Assembly: GCA_019843655.1 (NCBI GenBank)
Contig: JACDQD010000001.1
Span: forward strand, 39,459,392-39,523,391
DNA: 64,000 bases
DNA from: Lethocerus indicus
Taxonomy: Eukaryota > Arthropoda > Insecta > Hemiptera > Belostomatidae
Direction: 5' to 3'
Numbering within the stretch: position 1 is the stretch's first letter; the number at the start of each line of letters is the position of its first letter. A program made the translations under genes and the position numbers. Shown one piece after another: positions 22,770-34,182 of this stretch. Below the pieces are notes generated by a model that saw only the letters and a program-made list of their open reading frames with translations, was not told where the DNA came from and did no database searches.

Positions 22770-23250
22770 GAAATGGCGGGGGACCGACCCCCGCCAATCG
22801 AAGTCCTTCCCGCAGTATTGGGAAATGGGTTAGTGATAATTAAGGTTCTGGTCGCGGAAAGCATTCGCTCATTTATTTTAACGTTATTTTCCCGGCCCGT
22901 CGGTAAGCCGGGACTTCGAATTCGGAACGGGACTTCGCTCGGAAGTCGCCGCTTCCGTCGGAATGCGGAAGCTCGGTGGAAGATTGTTGTCAAAGTAGGA
23001 AAATGGCGCGGTCAGGGGGTTAATCGACCCAGGGTTGTGGGGCCGTCGGTGACAGGCGCCCTGCGGTATTACACAACGGTTTTCCCTCGACCCTATTATA
23101 AACTTCGTTTTCCACAAAGTCCCCGCTCGAGTTTTCTCTTTTTTTTGCCCCCTGCCCCAACCGAGTAGACGGCCGAAAAGAAGTTAAATTAACAAACGGC
23201 AGGCGGATACCGGTCAGTTGTCTGGAGCTTCGCGATTTCGGGGTAATCAA
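22770..23250. other. CpG-rich pocket with a partial family K end
   Basis: 22785-22825 resembles the 3' end of family K (CCGCCAATCGAAGTCCTTCCC). The following 400 bp are GC- and CpG-rich with long frames on both strands (to 131 codons) that I do not recognise as protein. Confidence 0.35.
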
Positions 23251-23254
23251 CTTT

Positions 23255-23320
23255 GTCCACTGTCGGGATTCGAACCAGAGTTGTGGGACTGCTGTATTGG
23301 GAGCGAAGGCCTCATATCGA
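23255..23320 (-). repeat. tRNA-derived SINE fragment (minus strand)
   Basis: On the minus strand a textbook B box, GGTTCGAATCCCGACAGTGG, lies about 50 bp downstream of GAGGCCTTCGCTCCC. No clear A box or cloverleaf is present. It abuts the family F copy at 23318-23500, so the B box and family F may belong to one SINE. Confidence 0.5.
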
Positions 23321-23500
23321 AGTACAAATACATTATTTCTCCTTTAAATACACATAGGACATCGTAGACGTTATAGAAATGTTGTTTGATACACGCATGC
23401 CGGCCCGCCAGCTATTCTACATTTATGTACACAAATATTGGATCTAAATATGCTTCTATTGTTCAAAATGTGAGTATAGTAATCAGGAAAGTTGCCTCAT
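23318..23500 (-). repeat. Dispersed repeat family F, copy 2
   Basis: Minus-strand copy with the reverse complement of CGTGTATCAAACAACATT, GTCTACGATGTCCTATGTG and TATTTAAAGGAGAAATAATG, as in 11288-11440. It is followed about 320 bp later by copy 3 in the same orientation. Confidence 0.65.
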
Positions 23501-23559
23501 AATTGTTTTCTATACCGTAAACCGTTATCGAACATCCTAACTGAATAGGGACTGAGCGC

Positions 23560-23605
23560 TCTGGAGTTAGGTGAGTTCGAATTTCAGAGTCGTTCACCCG
23601 TTAAC
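23560..23605 (+). repeat. B-box-like fragment
   Basis: GGTGAGTTCGAATTTCAGAG resembles an RNA polymerase III B box. Upstream, GAGCGCTCTGGAGTTAG has only loose A-box resemblance. A possible degraded tRNA-like element between two family F copies. Confidence 0.25.
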
Positions 23606-23635
23606 GTCGGCCCGCTCCCACTTCCAACGTCTGCC

Positions 23636-23800
23636 AATTACAAATACTTTTATGCTTCTTTAAATATACAAATGTCGTTTGAAACGCGAAAACGCCGGCC
23701 CGCTCGCCTTCTACATTTATATATATATATATATATATATATAGATATGAATTTTAGGTCTAAATACACTTGTATTGTGCAGGATAGTTACAATAATAAT
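23636..23800 (-). repeat. Dispersed repeat family F, copy 3
   Basis: Same order as copy 2, including the CCGGCCCGCTCGCCTTCTAC step and a minus-strand TGCACAATACAAGTGTATTT. A (TA)n tract has expanded inside it at 23716-23743. Confidence 0.65.
23716..23743. repeat. (TA)n microsatellite
   Basis: A TA run of about 28 bp inside family F copy 3. Confidence 0.95.
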
Positions 23801-23804
23801 AAAC

Positions 23805-25090
23805 CGGAAAACTTAAATTACACTCCAATCCCTCGCACACTTTGGACTGGATTGTTCGCGCCACTCGGTTCACTGGGCTATTCAGGAGTTTCTGTCGGTC
23901 CACCTGTACAGTGGAGGCGGCGGCGACAGTTTACAACCGGCCTTATACCGCAGTCAGCACTATAACGATACGCGAACTTAAACTGCCAGATTCGCGGGTT
24001 TCACTTCGGTGTAGCACTTTGTGCGGGTTTCTCCTGGGTTGGAACGAGGGCCGTCCCCCTGGCGCCACGTCCTTTGGTCGGCTTGTGAGGTTTTTCTGGT
24101 AAGCGGCAGGACGATGAATACCGCTTTGGAGTTCGTCCCTATGTTTGGCAGTTGTTCCTTCTATTATGTAAGTCGGTTGGGAGAAATTGAAACACTCGAT
24201 GAAATTAAATTTTATTGAACACTCACATTTTTCTCGATACTCTAAAACAGTGAAGTTTCATCTGGAAAAAGAATGTCCTTGAGAAACCTGATGCCATTTA
24301 GCGTCCGTCCGCTACACGACACAGTGAGTTTGCACTTTGACGAGCTCGGCATTTTTTTACACAGCCGGTATGACATTGTCCATGTTTATGTGGGGTATAT
24401 GCGATGAAGAAGAAATGTCCTTAGACGGTCCTAATGGGAAAGTGGCACAAATAGTTACTTAAAAAGCATTTGATAATAAAATACTACCCTCAATGTGTAC
24501 TACAAATACACTATAAGACAAAATACTTGTTTAAACGTTTTCGAGGTTTATAATAAGTAAATTTAATTTATCCGAGCTAATTAGATTAAAATATTAGACG
24601 GTAAATAGCTAATAATCGTTTATGGTATGTGCGCGGTGAGATTATTTTATTCGAATAATGTATAAAAATAATTTTACAATTTTTTCGGTACACGCCAATA
24701 TTCTTTAACGGATATTTGGAATAACTTATACTCAAGCTCTACCGAACAGCTGCTTGTTTTCCGGACGTTTATGACCCGGCCATAAAACTCATGAATCGTC
24801 TTTCAAGGCTCAGTTTCCAGCGCGTTACGGGACTTTACGGCTTTACGGTTGAAACAATGGAAAGCTTTCATAATCGGCGCTTACCTCGCCGGCTTACCTC
24901 GGCGCTTCTGTCGGCAAAAACCGGCTGTATTAGCTTCCCCCCTAACTGAGGCCTCCGCCTTCGGAATGAATCCAAACACTAAACCTTAACAGGCTAATCT
25001 GAACACTTATAATTAGGGTTGAAACAAGTGTCTTATGGGTCTGATATTTTTGTGTCCCATTAGTACTGTCCCAATAAACTACAATTTTAT
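23805..25090. other. Non-coding stretch, no gene seen
   Basis: Moderate GC to about 24120, then AT-rich. A short direct repeat, CTTACCTCG-, occurs at about 24884-24910. No coding signal. Confidence 0.45.
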
Positions 25091-25096
25091 TTATTT

Positions 25097-25132
25097 TATA
25101 TATATATGTATATATAAATATAACATATTTAT

Positions 25133-25174
<42 letters not shown>
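25097..25174. repeat. Interrupted (TA)n microsatellite
   Basis: A short TA run near 25097-25118, an AT-rich interruption, then a pure TA run at 25136-25174. Confidence 0.95.
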
Positions 25175-25177
<3 letters not shown>

Positions 25178-25346
25178 TAGAAAACATAAATATAGTTACT
25201 GACATTGTTATATACCTATCACGTCTACTTCAATGTTTTTTTGTTGCGTTATTTGAACTGAGGCAGAAATTCTAACTCATTATTGTCGTATATTTCGTCT
25301 ATCGTTAAAATAAGAATAAGAAAAAATTGCCCATTCGAGTTATAGC

Positions 25347-25530
25347 CCCTCCCCCCTCCCACCGAATATAGTTAATATATTGTTCTATAATTTGTTTCCT
25401 ATAACTGCACACCCGCACCTTTGTTTCCAGCTTTGATATTAAGATCTTCTTTCTTTCTGAACGGTTCCCTCACCAAGCGTTACGGAGACCGGGACTTCGG
25501 TTCGAAAACGACCATCGTCATATTGTAGGT
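25347..25530 (+). repeat. Dispersed repeat family L, copy 2
   Basis: CCCCTCCCCCCTCCC, TTAATATATTGTTCTATAAT, TTTCCAGCTTTGATATTA and a later GGACTTCGGTTCGAAAACG step match 21513-21710 in order. Confidence 0.6.
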
Positions 25531-25534
25531 GTAA

Positions 25535-28260
25535 CTTTCAGAAAAAAAAAATGGGCCGTCCGACAGAGCCCGTAAAATCCGCCTAATTCAAATAAAATCC
25601 ACATAATTTGTCTTCTCTTACGATAATCCCGTTATTATAACGCGTAATGTTCTCATTATAATTTATCATAACGCGCCCCTTGAAATATATACGTGTGTCT
25701 TGTCCCCTAAAATTGTGAGGCGAATTTTGGGAAACAAGTAACCCTATAGGGCAACATTATTAATATAAACGTCTCTTAATTTTCCGCAAACATTTGTTAA
25801 TTTTACATTATTATTCTAACACATATTCTACCTTTACTTAAACTTGTTCCATGTTCAATGGTAACGCATTTTAATTATCTATTCTAACTCAGGCTAAAAC
25901 CTTAAATTTAAATATATACTGTTCCACCGGAAATACTATTTAGTAATTATAATAGGTTTATTATTAAAAACGGGTGATACGCGGGTATAACTCTATAGAG
26001 TGTATCTCGGCCGTTATCTTGTTTACGAAGAGATAAAATAGTCGGCAAAATTATTGCTTCGGCAAATAATGTTATTCCCCGGGAACATTCTATTCCCGAT
26101 CTCAAAGAGAGTATAAATCTTCCTATAGAAATTGTAAATTGTTTTTAAAACACGCGAAAACTCGCTTTGCCCTGTGGCCCTTCGTTGCGTTCGAATGATA
26201 GAAATTGCCTTAGCCGTGTTTATAATAAAATGGCGCAGTTGATGAAGTGAATTTGCTACTGAAAGTAAATGGAACTCCGGGTCAAATCGGTTTACCAGGC
26301 ATCTGCCGTGTCCTTATCCCTAACCTACTTTAATTAAATACGGCCATCTCGCCGTTGGTATTGAGAGCAGCGTCTTTATACCCGCAATTTAGATGGAAAA
26401 CAGTTTATCGGCCGGCTTATAATCCGCCTTAGAAAATGCAGGCCTCAACCGCTTGGTGTCGGCTATCACTTGAACTGTATATTAGTAGGAACAGAATGTA
26501 TTACTGTTGGAGTGATTCTCAAAAAGATGTTTTCTTTTCATTTCAAAAAAGGTTTATTCCGTTCTTTCGAGTGGCTTTTTAAACCGGGCCAGCGTTCCGC
26601 AGATTTCCCTTTACACTTCTTTGCCACTATCACAATAATTCACCCGTGTATTTTACTTTTCTGTCCTTAAAACCGTGAAAATCTACATCATAGAGCGGAA
26701 GGAACCGAGGTACTGAGTCAATGGCAAAATTATCTTTATATCATGAAAGGGAATTTTTAAAATATTCAAATTCATTCCCACGGTCCCCCCATTTAAACTA
26801 ACGTAGCTTGAAAACAACAATTTTATATTCATCTTTTATTGTACGGACCCAGGTCCCCTGGAAGATCCGTCGGGTACTTAAAAGTAAGCAGAAAGGAATA
26901 AGTGAGAATAAAAACCTAAGCTATATACGTTATATCTCATTATAACAGAATACTGTTTTCGAATCCCTTTCTTTCCTCTAAATCTTCCTTTTTTGCAAAT
27001 CAGAATTTTCATAACCGGACGGATCTTCAAATTGAGGTCGTAATAAAATGGAAAAAATTCGGCTGCGCTAACGAATTTAACAGGGACGAAATTTCCTTTT
27101 TTTCACCCCGAGAGCCTTTCAGCGCCTGACCTTTTCAGCGGAGTTTTATATAATCGGGCAAATAACCGTGTCTTTAGCTTGTGTTTTCGCAAGCCGGTCG
27201 AGCTCGCTTTCCCCGCTGTGGTAGACCCTCGCAGGGGGGTAAATCAGCCGTCTCCGTACATATATATAAATATACAAATATACGGTCACGATTTTAATTC
27301 CCCCGTACCCAACACGGTGTGGGTTAAAACCAAAAATAATAGTTGGGACAAGAAAATCGGAAATGTTGCGAACCATTCATTTTCGTTCATCCGTCCTTTG
27401 CCTATCCAAGATTCCGTATTATCCGATGCATTCAATCAATCGGCAAAAATGAAAAAGTCAACGAAGCTTTGTATGTTCGGTCTACACAGTTCGGGGACAC
27501 AGGTGTGCATTTCAGGGCCGATTTTACAGCAAAAGGCGTTACATTTGACTGCGTTCGTTGAATGCAACAACGGGGGACCCAGATTTCATGGCACCATACT
27601 CAAAAATCTCTTTCAATCATCGCGGGACTGACTTTTTGAAGTACTGTACGAACTGTACTGGTCTTCGGAATTGTAAGTTCACGATCAGCGGGTTCGTAAT
27701 GTGTAAAATTATAAGATGGCTTTAATAGGCTAATTCGTAACGCCGCCTGTTTATGTCTGTCCGATAAGTACCGTAATACGTTTCGGAATTTGACGGTACA
27801 GGCTGGAAAAGATCGCGTTAGCCATTTCCTGATTTTCTTCGTAATGTAATTTCCCGGTTATCGGTTTTCGAGAAGCCCCGCCGTCTAAGGCCAAGGAGTG
27901 ACGGGTTGAACGGGTTGGTTGTCTCACCGGTTTTTATGCCCCCCGTTTTATGGGTTTTAATAAAGTGTGGGTCGTCTCCCTCGGGACGACCCTCCCCCCG
28001 CTCTATATCCCCCGAATCGATCGCTCTCGGTGCGCCCTTTCCGTCTCCAGAGAAAAAAAATTTTTCACCCTTCCCGTGTCACTCGCTTTTAAATTCAAAC
28101 CCGGTTTTAAACCCGAGAGACGTAGTTAAGAGACGGTGCAGATTCCTTAGGTCCCGATTTAAGTTATGAGAGCGGGTAAGCATTATGTCTAGATTAGGAA
28201 CAGAAAATCGGGCGAATAGAGAAATTAATTAAAGATAAAAGTTGGGCGCTTGGACAATTT
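25535..28260. other. Non-coding stretch, no gene seen
   Basis: Long AT-rich region. Frames such as 27179-27631 (150 codons) include a low-complexity TAT-rich segment and have no domain I recognise. A CGGGTCAAATCGG B-box-like word at about 26278-26290 is isolated. Confidence 0.4.
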
Positions 28261-28262
28261 TC

Positions 28263-28302
28263 TTGTCTTCCGGTTTTGGCTTCTCCCCGTCGTCAGTAGT
28301 GT
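28263..28302 (-). repeat. Hammerhead-like motif, single copy (minus)
   Basis: On the minus strand CACTACTGACGACGGGGAGA runs into AGCCAAAACCGGAAGAC. CTGACGA and the GCC side of stem II are present; the first A of GAAAC is preceded by A instead of G. Confidence 0.5.
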
Positions 28303-28304
28303 AG

Positions 28305-29715
28305 TGGGACTCGATTGCTAGTACGATGTTTCGGCACAGCGTTATCGAGCTCAATTTAATTACCTGTACCTACCGAGGGTCGGTACTTAATTATGGTAGT
28401 ATCTGCGTGCACATAAAAAATTCAAAACGTTCATTAATATGTGTCATAAAAATATACATTAATGCGATAGTTAATGGCCTAGGGTAAACTGTTATAAAAT
28501 GAGCACCAATGTTACAGCCCGGTGCTAAGGACACGGCTACGCCCCATATTCTTCGCGTTAAATTTATATCCCTCGGGGTGAATCCCGAAAAAATTTTCCC
28601 TTGAAAATTGGAAACGATTGTCCCTCAAAATATAAATACCCCGAAAAAATGTTTGATTTGGTATTGGTTTGGCAACTAGGTCGATGCGGATTTCCCCGAT
28701 AGACGGCGCTGTTTATATCGTAGTACAACAGGAAGGATAGCATTGGGTACGGAAAAATACTCGATATATGTGTACCTTATATACAGCCTACGGATGTGAA
28801 AAATCTGCAATAATATTTCGACCACAATGTTTCAGCGGGAACTACAGGATCGATTTTGAATTTCGGTAGAAGTGACTAAATGAAGAGGATTTAGGATCAG
28901 GTATACGCCGCAATAGTGTCCTCTGCCTCCGGGGCTCGGGTTCTGTTATTCTGAAGCCTGTGCAAGCGTAGGTATGTGTTGTGCGTGCGCGCGGGTGTGG
29001 GTGCGCGCAACTTGCACCTGTGGCCACCACCTGGAACCTCCGCCGTCCACAGCTGTCGTCCAAACTCGTCTCAGTCCCACCCCGACTCGAACCTACAGAC
29101 TTAATACCTTCACGGTGTACCATTTTGCCCGATCTTTCTTATCCCAATAATCCACTCTTAAATCGTGAGAGTGTACAGTTTTTTTTAAATATTTGTACGA
29201 TTCTTAATCGGGCCGACTCACCGGATTAGATATACGGAGGTCTATGGTTCGAATAGTTCTTCGAAGAAATGATTTTTTTTTATTTTAAGTCATGACTACA
29301 ATGTTTAAAAGTATATTTAGTGACAGTGCAATGTATAGCACAAATGTAATTGCTTAAGGCGGCGAAAATGGCACGAACTGGATCGTGCGTTTAGACTCAT
29401 AAGGTGGAGCGTTAACAATTTTACGAAGTATTATAGATTGCAACGATTGAATTTTGTATGCTTTTCTGGCGTCTGTAGGGAACGTTTGGAATGTAGGAGG
29501 AGTGTAAATTATAATATAAAAAATTAGGGACCATCGGGGTGGTGTCCCGTAACCCTGTAATGCCATAATTATGTAAAGAAAGGTAAATCCGGGATTACAC
29601 TCGACAACGCGTTGGCGTAATTATTTATTCCCGACTTCATTGTCAGCCGAGAGGGCACGAGTGTTTGGAATATAATCAACCCCAGCCAATCTTCAGCATT
29701 CGCCACTTCGATCCT
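28305..29715. other. Non-coding stretch, no gene seen
   Basis: AT-rich, with a TG/CG-alternating patch at 28974-29008. That patch could adopt Z-DNA, which is general knowledge and inference. A lone B-box-like TGGTTCGAATAG lies at 29244-29255. Confidence 0.4.
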
Positions 29716-29717
29716 AC

Positions 29718-29748
29718 CCCGGGACCGGTTTCGGCTTCACCCGTAGGA
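29718..29748 (-). repeat. Hammerhead-like motif, left half of pair (minus)
   Basis: GGGACCGGTTTCGGCTTCAC (29720-29739) is the reverse complement of the GCCGAAACCGGTC end of the family. The partner lies at 29876-29930, inverted. Confidence 0.45.
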
Positions 29749-29875
29749 TTTTGTTTTAATATAAAAAATAAGGTAGTCGGTAGGATCGAAGTTCTAAGAA
29801 CGTTCGACCTGTGCGGACTTCCGTTTCTGCAATTTATTGTACGGAATATATTTTTATTTAATTGGAAATTATAGT

Positions 29876-29930
29876 TCGTACTGACAATGGTGAGAAGCTT
29901 AAACCGATCTAGCGTAATGCTTAATCGGCG
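29876..29930 (+). repeat. Hammerhead-like motif, right half of pair (plus)
   Basis: CGTACTGACAATGGTGAGAA then GCTTAAACCGATCTAGCGTA keeps CTGACAA, a weak stem II, AAACCGATC and the TAGCG stem I closure, then TAATCGGCGAGG. Confidence 0.5.
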
Positions 29931-29934
29931 AGGG

Positions 29935-30715
29935 GGGGGCCAAATACCGAGTAATACCGAACACACCCCGACCCCCAGGGATCTCGAGTCGTAATTATTA
30001 ATTTACCGAATTGTTAATTCTAGACACGTATATAATACATTTTCAATAAATTAAATACCTTCGGCAATTTGGCGAGATGGTAAAATCAAAGACGGGTTTA
30101 AATGAATGCAAATAATCTAGTTTCGCTTGAACGGACGGAGATTTATCCCGATAGTAATCCGAGCCACACCGGCAGACTCATTTGAAGGATCTACTTGAAG
30201 CCTGTATTAACGGACGGCCTTCATGTTGCTGGTAAACATTGGTACACTGTTGGTCCCCTTCCGTGTATTCCGTGTGTCCCTTCCCCCCGCCGTTATCAAA
30301 CGGGGACGAAAATAGGTACGAGCCGGAAATAGCGATGGGACCAAAATAGAGAAGGTGCCGAAAATAGAAGCATGGGGGAGGGGGACAAAAATACAAGAAG
30401 ATGCAAGATTTTTAACACACGAATTTTCATTCGACTTTATCAGTTGTCCTCTGTGTACTGATTTTGTTTTCGTAGGTTTGTAATTATTTATTTTAACCTG
30501 CTATCGGGGAAGATGGCCGCAATAGACCTTTGTACATATCTACATAAATACTCCTGCACAGATACGAAGAGAAATGCTTATATAAAAAAAAGTAAAAATA
30601 AGAAACTACATAATTAGCTTACTGACATTGACGACACTGATAAAGACAAGAACTATAAGATTAAGAGAGAGAAACAAATATGTTCACAATCTTCCGCCTT
30701 TCACTATCATAGAAC
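29935..30715. other. Non-coding stretch, no gene seen
   Basis: Starts with a G-run at 29932-29938. AAGATGGCCGC at 30510-30520 matches the YY1 consensus but has no promoter-like context (no CpG density, no donor downstream). Nothing else is recognised. Confidence 0.4.
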
Positions 30716-30720
30716 TTGGA

Positions 30721-31067
30721 GTGCTGTACGCGATTATCAAATATAGTAATTATGTTACCAATGAACTTCCGGTAGGTTCGTGGAATTCTGTGGCAAGAAC
30801 TTCGGTGGGCAGAGGGTCAACTGCTATTGAGGGATTTTTCCCTGATTTGGTTTGGAAACCACCTCAGCGGGCTCCATTGGAAGAGTGTTTGCTTTTTCCT
30901 TCTGGGGCGCTCTCTGCTTCCGACGTTTCGGAAATCCTACCGGATCCTTCATCAGGGTCCGACTGCAGGGCAAGCCATCTCGGGGTTCTATATATACCTT
31001 GTCTCCACGGTTTCTTCTTCAAATACAAAATAGTGCTTTACGCGATTATCAAACAAATTAATTATGT
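30721..31067 (+). repeat. Direct repeats flanking family K copy 2
   Basis: A 35-bp word starting GTGCTGTACGCGATTATCAA (30721-30755) recurs as GTGCTTTACGCGATTATCAA (31033-31067), 312 bp apart. Between them, 30795-31010 matches family K (GGGATTTTTCC, TTTGGAAACCACC, TTTCGGAAATCCTACCGG). A 178-codon frame spans both and is probably incidental. Confidence 0.6.
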
Positions 31068-31196
31068 CGTCGATTCAATAGGTGTTTTAAAAATGAAAAA
31101 TCAACAAAACTGCCAGAAAGTGCAATTGGTTAGTTTTGGCCGCACGAAAATAAAACGCTTTTAAATATTTTCAAATAAATTTAAAGGGTTGAGAAA

Positions 31197-31401
31197 GTAT
31201 GAGGGTAGATTGATATGTATAGTAACAAACATAGTTTTAACAGCGTCTTTTTATTTTTCAACATATTCTCAATTAGGGAGCTACGTATTGTCCAGAGAGT
31301 TTCCAATTTTTCATCCCTTCTGAAATGTATTTTTTTAAAGCTTGTAAAATAACTATTCTCCTTATAAATTTACTTACGTTTGAAATCACCCTCGTATAGG
31401 T
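31197..31401. mobile_element. Possible TIR element (MITE-like)
   Basis: TATGAGGGTAGATTGATATG at the left and the reverse complement of the right end, TATACGAGGGTGATTTCAAA, share TAT-(AC)GAGGGT-GATT with small gaps. The enclosed 200 bp are AT-rich and non-coding. The ends loosely resemble mariner/Tc1-type termini and could imply a TA target. The evidence is thin. Confidence 0.3.
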
Positions 31402-31458
31402 GATAGCGGCTTGTATTTGCTGTGGTAATATAAGAAAATTGAATCAACAGCTCCCCCC

Positions 31459-31650
31459 TGTAGTTCTTCCTGAAGTCGTACACTCGAATATCCTTTTGGG
31501 GAATATGAATTTATATTTTGACTCAATAGCCCGGTTCATATGATAGCGACCGACTGTAGCACCAGCCGGGTCAGTCGTACACTTGAATATCCTCGAGGAG
31601 AAATTCAATTCGTACAAGCTCGGAATACGTGATAGGAATCGCCCCTGTGG
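31459..31650 (+). repeat. Two-unit tandem repeat, family N
   Basis: CTGTAG followed by AGTCGTACACTCGAATATCC (31474-31493) recurs as CTGTAG and AGTCGTACACTTGAATATCC (31573-31592), with similar sequence after each. The period is 96-99 bp. Confidence 0.65.
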
Positions 31651-31654
31651 CCTG

Positions 31655-31700
31655 CATCCTGAGAGCAGGAATCGAACCTTTTGATTCAGGGCAGTCCTTT
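31655..31700 (-). repeat. B-box fragment (minus strand)
   Basis: On the minus strand AAGGTTCGATTCCTGCTCTC is an exact B-box match. No A box or cloverleaf was found, so this is a probable truncated SINE. Confidence 0.4.
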
Positions 31701-32790
31701 TGTATGAAATAATCCTAATCAAAAATGCGCTAATTCCGTGGTTGGTGAGTACGCATTTATTTTCTTCGTCGTTTCCAGGTTGGGAGAAAATAAACGATGA
31801 AATATCTTTGGATTGGTACATTCGTTAGAATTAAGTCCTTGCGAGGGGTTGTTTAGTGTTACCTGCCGGCTTGTGGCTTATAGGTGAAATTAGGTTCCAT
31901 TTTCGTTGAGGGGACAAATTTCAATATCGGGGAAATATTTCGTGCTCAAAATATAAGGAAAACTCACCCGGGACCGCTGCAAGCCAGTGCGTGCTTTTTT
32001 ATACGCATATCTGACGAGGAATTTCCGTCTTACTTTCGTTTTTCGGATTCAAACTCAAGGCCGCTTTTGCTTCTTACTCGATTGTAGCTCTTCTAGTTTC
32101 CTTCCCAATTTTCCAGAACGAAATTCGTTTCAAAACCAACTTCCACAAATAATTTACGGACAATTTGAGGCGACCGGAATAGATTTTATTTATTCGAAGG
32201 AATTCAACTTCGTCGATTTAGAATCGTTTCAGCTAAATGTACACAAGTTATCCGAATTTTAATAAAAAAACGTAAGAATTCGAAGTGAGGATGGCTACAT
32301 TTACGATCGGAGTTTATAACTACGCGACTGAATCTCCAAAAGTTTCAATAGTTTCAATTACTTTCAATTTTGCCAATTTTAAATTTCCTATCGCTAACAT
32401 TTTGAAATCGGTCCACCGGTGGCCCGGCCAATTTACCAGCTGGATCTTCCTCGTCGACACCGTTTCATTTCGATACGATTTACTTTTATGTGTGCCGTAT
32501 ATTAATAGCAGTCAATACGGCATTAGGTAATGCGAAAACGTCATTATAGTCGAACAGCGTTCACGCTCGTATCCACGCGCTATCCAGCATAAATTATACT
32601 TACAGAGACACCGTTCGTACATTAGGGCGTACCCACGCCGTTGTCGTTACAGGAAAGAAAAATAGGTATGACCGGGGCGATTTCGGTATACACCTCGGAG
32701 TGTTATACGACCCCGATAAATTAATCTTATAGGAGGCGGACACTTCTCGGGGACACTCGGCCGACGGAAATCTTCGGGCCGTCATATTTT
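31701..32790. other. Non-coding stretch, no gene seen
   Basis: AT-rich up to 32540, then grading into the CpG island. Short frames have no recognisable domain. Confidence 0.4.
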
Positions 32791-33255
32791 CCGAAGCCGG
32801 CGGAGCGAGGAAACGACCGGTTTATCGGTCGAAGCGGCGGTGGTCGTAAATCCTCCCTACGCGTACCGATGCTCCCCCCCAGGCCTGTAAGCTAGGTAGC
32901 CGCCACCCGACATCCTTTTCTCTACGCCCCTCTCCCCTTCGATCCGCTTCCGCCCGCTCTCGTCCCGTCATACCTACGGACGCACGCCCCCAAAGTACGC
33001 CCTCCCGGAGAGAAGAAAAGCTCGTCGCGAGAGGAAAGCCGAGAGGACGGACGACGCCGGAAGGGACGCAAGTCTCGCTCCGGACGTTCGTCTTCCCCGG
33101 AATTCCCTCGCGAGATCACCGTAAAGCGGCGCGGGACGTTTAATCGGGGTGTTGGAAAATAAAATAATCTATCGGCAGATGGGTAGGGGTGGGCCGGACG
33201 GGAGGCCGCTGAAGGCCCGAATCCGGTAGCGGAAGGAAATAAGGAAGGCGGGGTA

Positions 33256-33293
33256 AAGGATGGGTGGGGTGGGTGGGGGTGGGGGGCAGGGGC
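33256..33293 (+). other. G-quadruplex-prone run
   Basis: Consecutive runs of three to six G separated by single T (GGGTGGGGTGGGTGGGGGTG and on) fit the G-quadruplex pattern. It lies inside the CpG island, where such runs are common. Confidence 0.75.
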
Positions 33294-34172
33294 GGTATCG
33301 GTCCGCCAGAGCGCTCCCCGCTCGCTCTCCCCTCCATCGCCCCCGCGGGCCGCTCTTGACAGAGCCACTCAATATGGCTTCCGTTAATACGGACTACGGT
33401 GGAGCGTGAGGACCGGCGGTATTTTTAATAACGAGTCGCGTCGACCGACTCGGCGTGCGGCCAGTGTCGTCGGGTGAAGAGGGGCCCGCTCTCGGCGCTC
33501 ACTCTCGGGGGGCCCGACACCCGCCGAGGCGGCCCCCCGCCCCTCCGCCCCCGCATCGCCGCCCCTCCCACCCGCCACCCGCCACCGGACTAGGACTCTC
33601 CACGCTCGGCCCGCCCCGAACCGCTCCGCACCTCCGGACCCGGACCGGCGTCCCCTCCACGGATCTGCCCAGAACCGCCGACCACCGTGGATTATTCGTC
33701 GAGGACGGGACCCGAACCGCAAACCTGCAGCAATCGATGAAAAGGCCCCGGTAAGCCGTCCGATCGTTCACTTTCGCCCCCCGGAACGTCACCGGCTCCC
33801 GGCGGACGGCGGGCGGCCATTTTGCCCCCCCTTCCGGAGGGAGCCGACCGCCGGTACGGGACTCGCGGAGGCGCCGGCATCCCTCTCCCCTTAGTCTGTA
33901 GTAGCGGCGTCTCCCCGATCCCGGAGAGGACGCCGGAATCGATACGGGCAGCGGGGGCCCCCAACGTCCGCAGGGCTCCGCCCCGAGGATTTTAACGTCG
34001 CTACTCGGCTAGGCCGGGGTCGACGAACCCCCGATCGGCCGCAGCGATAGGTCCGCCTCCGAGCGCGTCCTCGCCGCCTCTCCCCGACCGACGGCCGCCG
34101 CCACTCCCACCGGGCCGACGATCCCCCGCCCGCACGATCGTTAAGATCGGTCGGATATCCTCTCTTCAACGT

Positions 34173-34182
34173 CCGCCATCTT
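34173..34182 (-). promoter_or_regulatory. YY1-type element AAGATGGCGG
   Basis: The minus strand reads TTAAGATGGCGGAC. This word sits at or just after the start site of many animal promoters, with the ATG reading into Met-Ala. Here the frame opened by that ATG runs 12 codons (MADVEERISDRS) to a stop, so a coding role would need splicing before the stop. Confidence 0.4.

Noticed and set aside
30510..30520. YY1 consensus AAGATGGCCGC
   Set aside because: No CpG density, donor or other promoter signal nearby. Also, the hairpin family itself contains AAGATGGCG, so the word is not specific.
30628..31164. 178-codon plus-strand frame
   Set aside because: It spans a repeat (family K) and its flanking direct repeats, so openness is likely incidental.
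33455..33754. 99-codon Pro/Arg-rich frame in the CpG island
   Set aside because: Low complexity and GC-driven; better read as 5' UTR than as protein.
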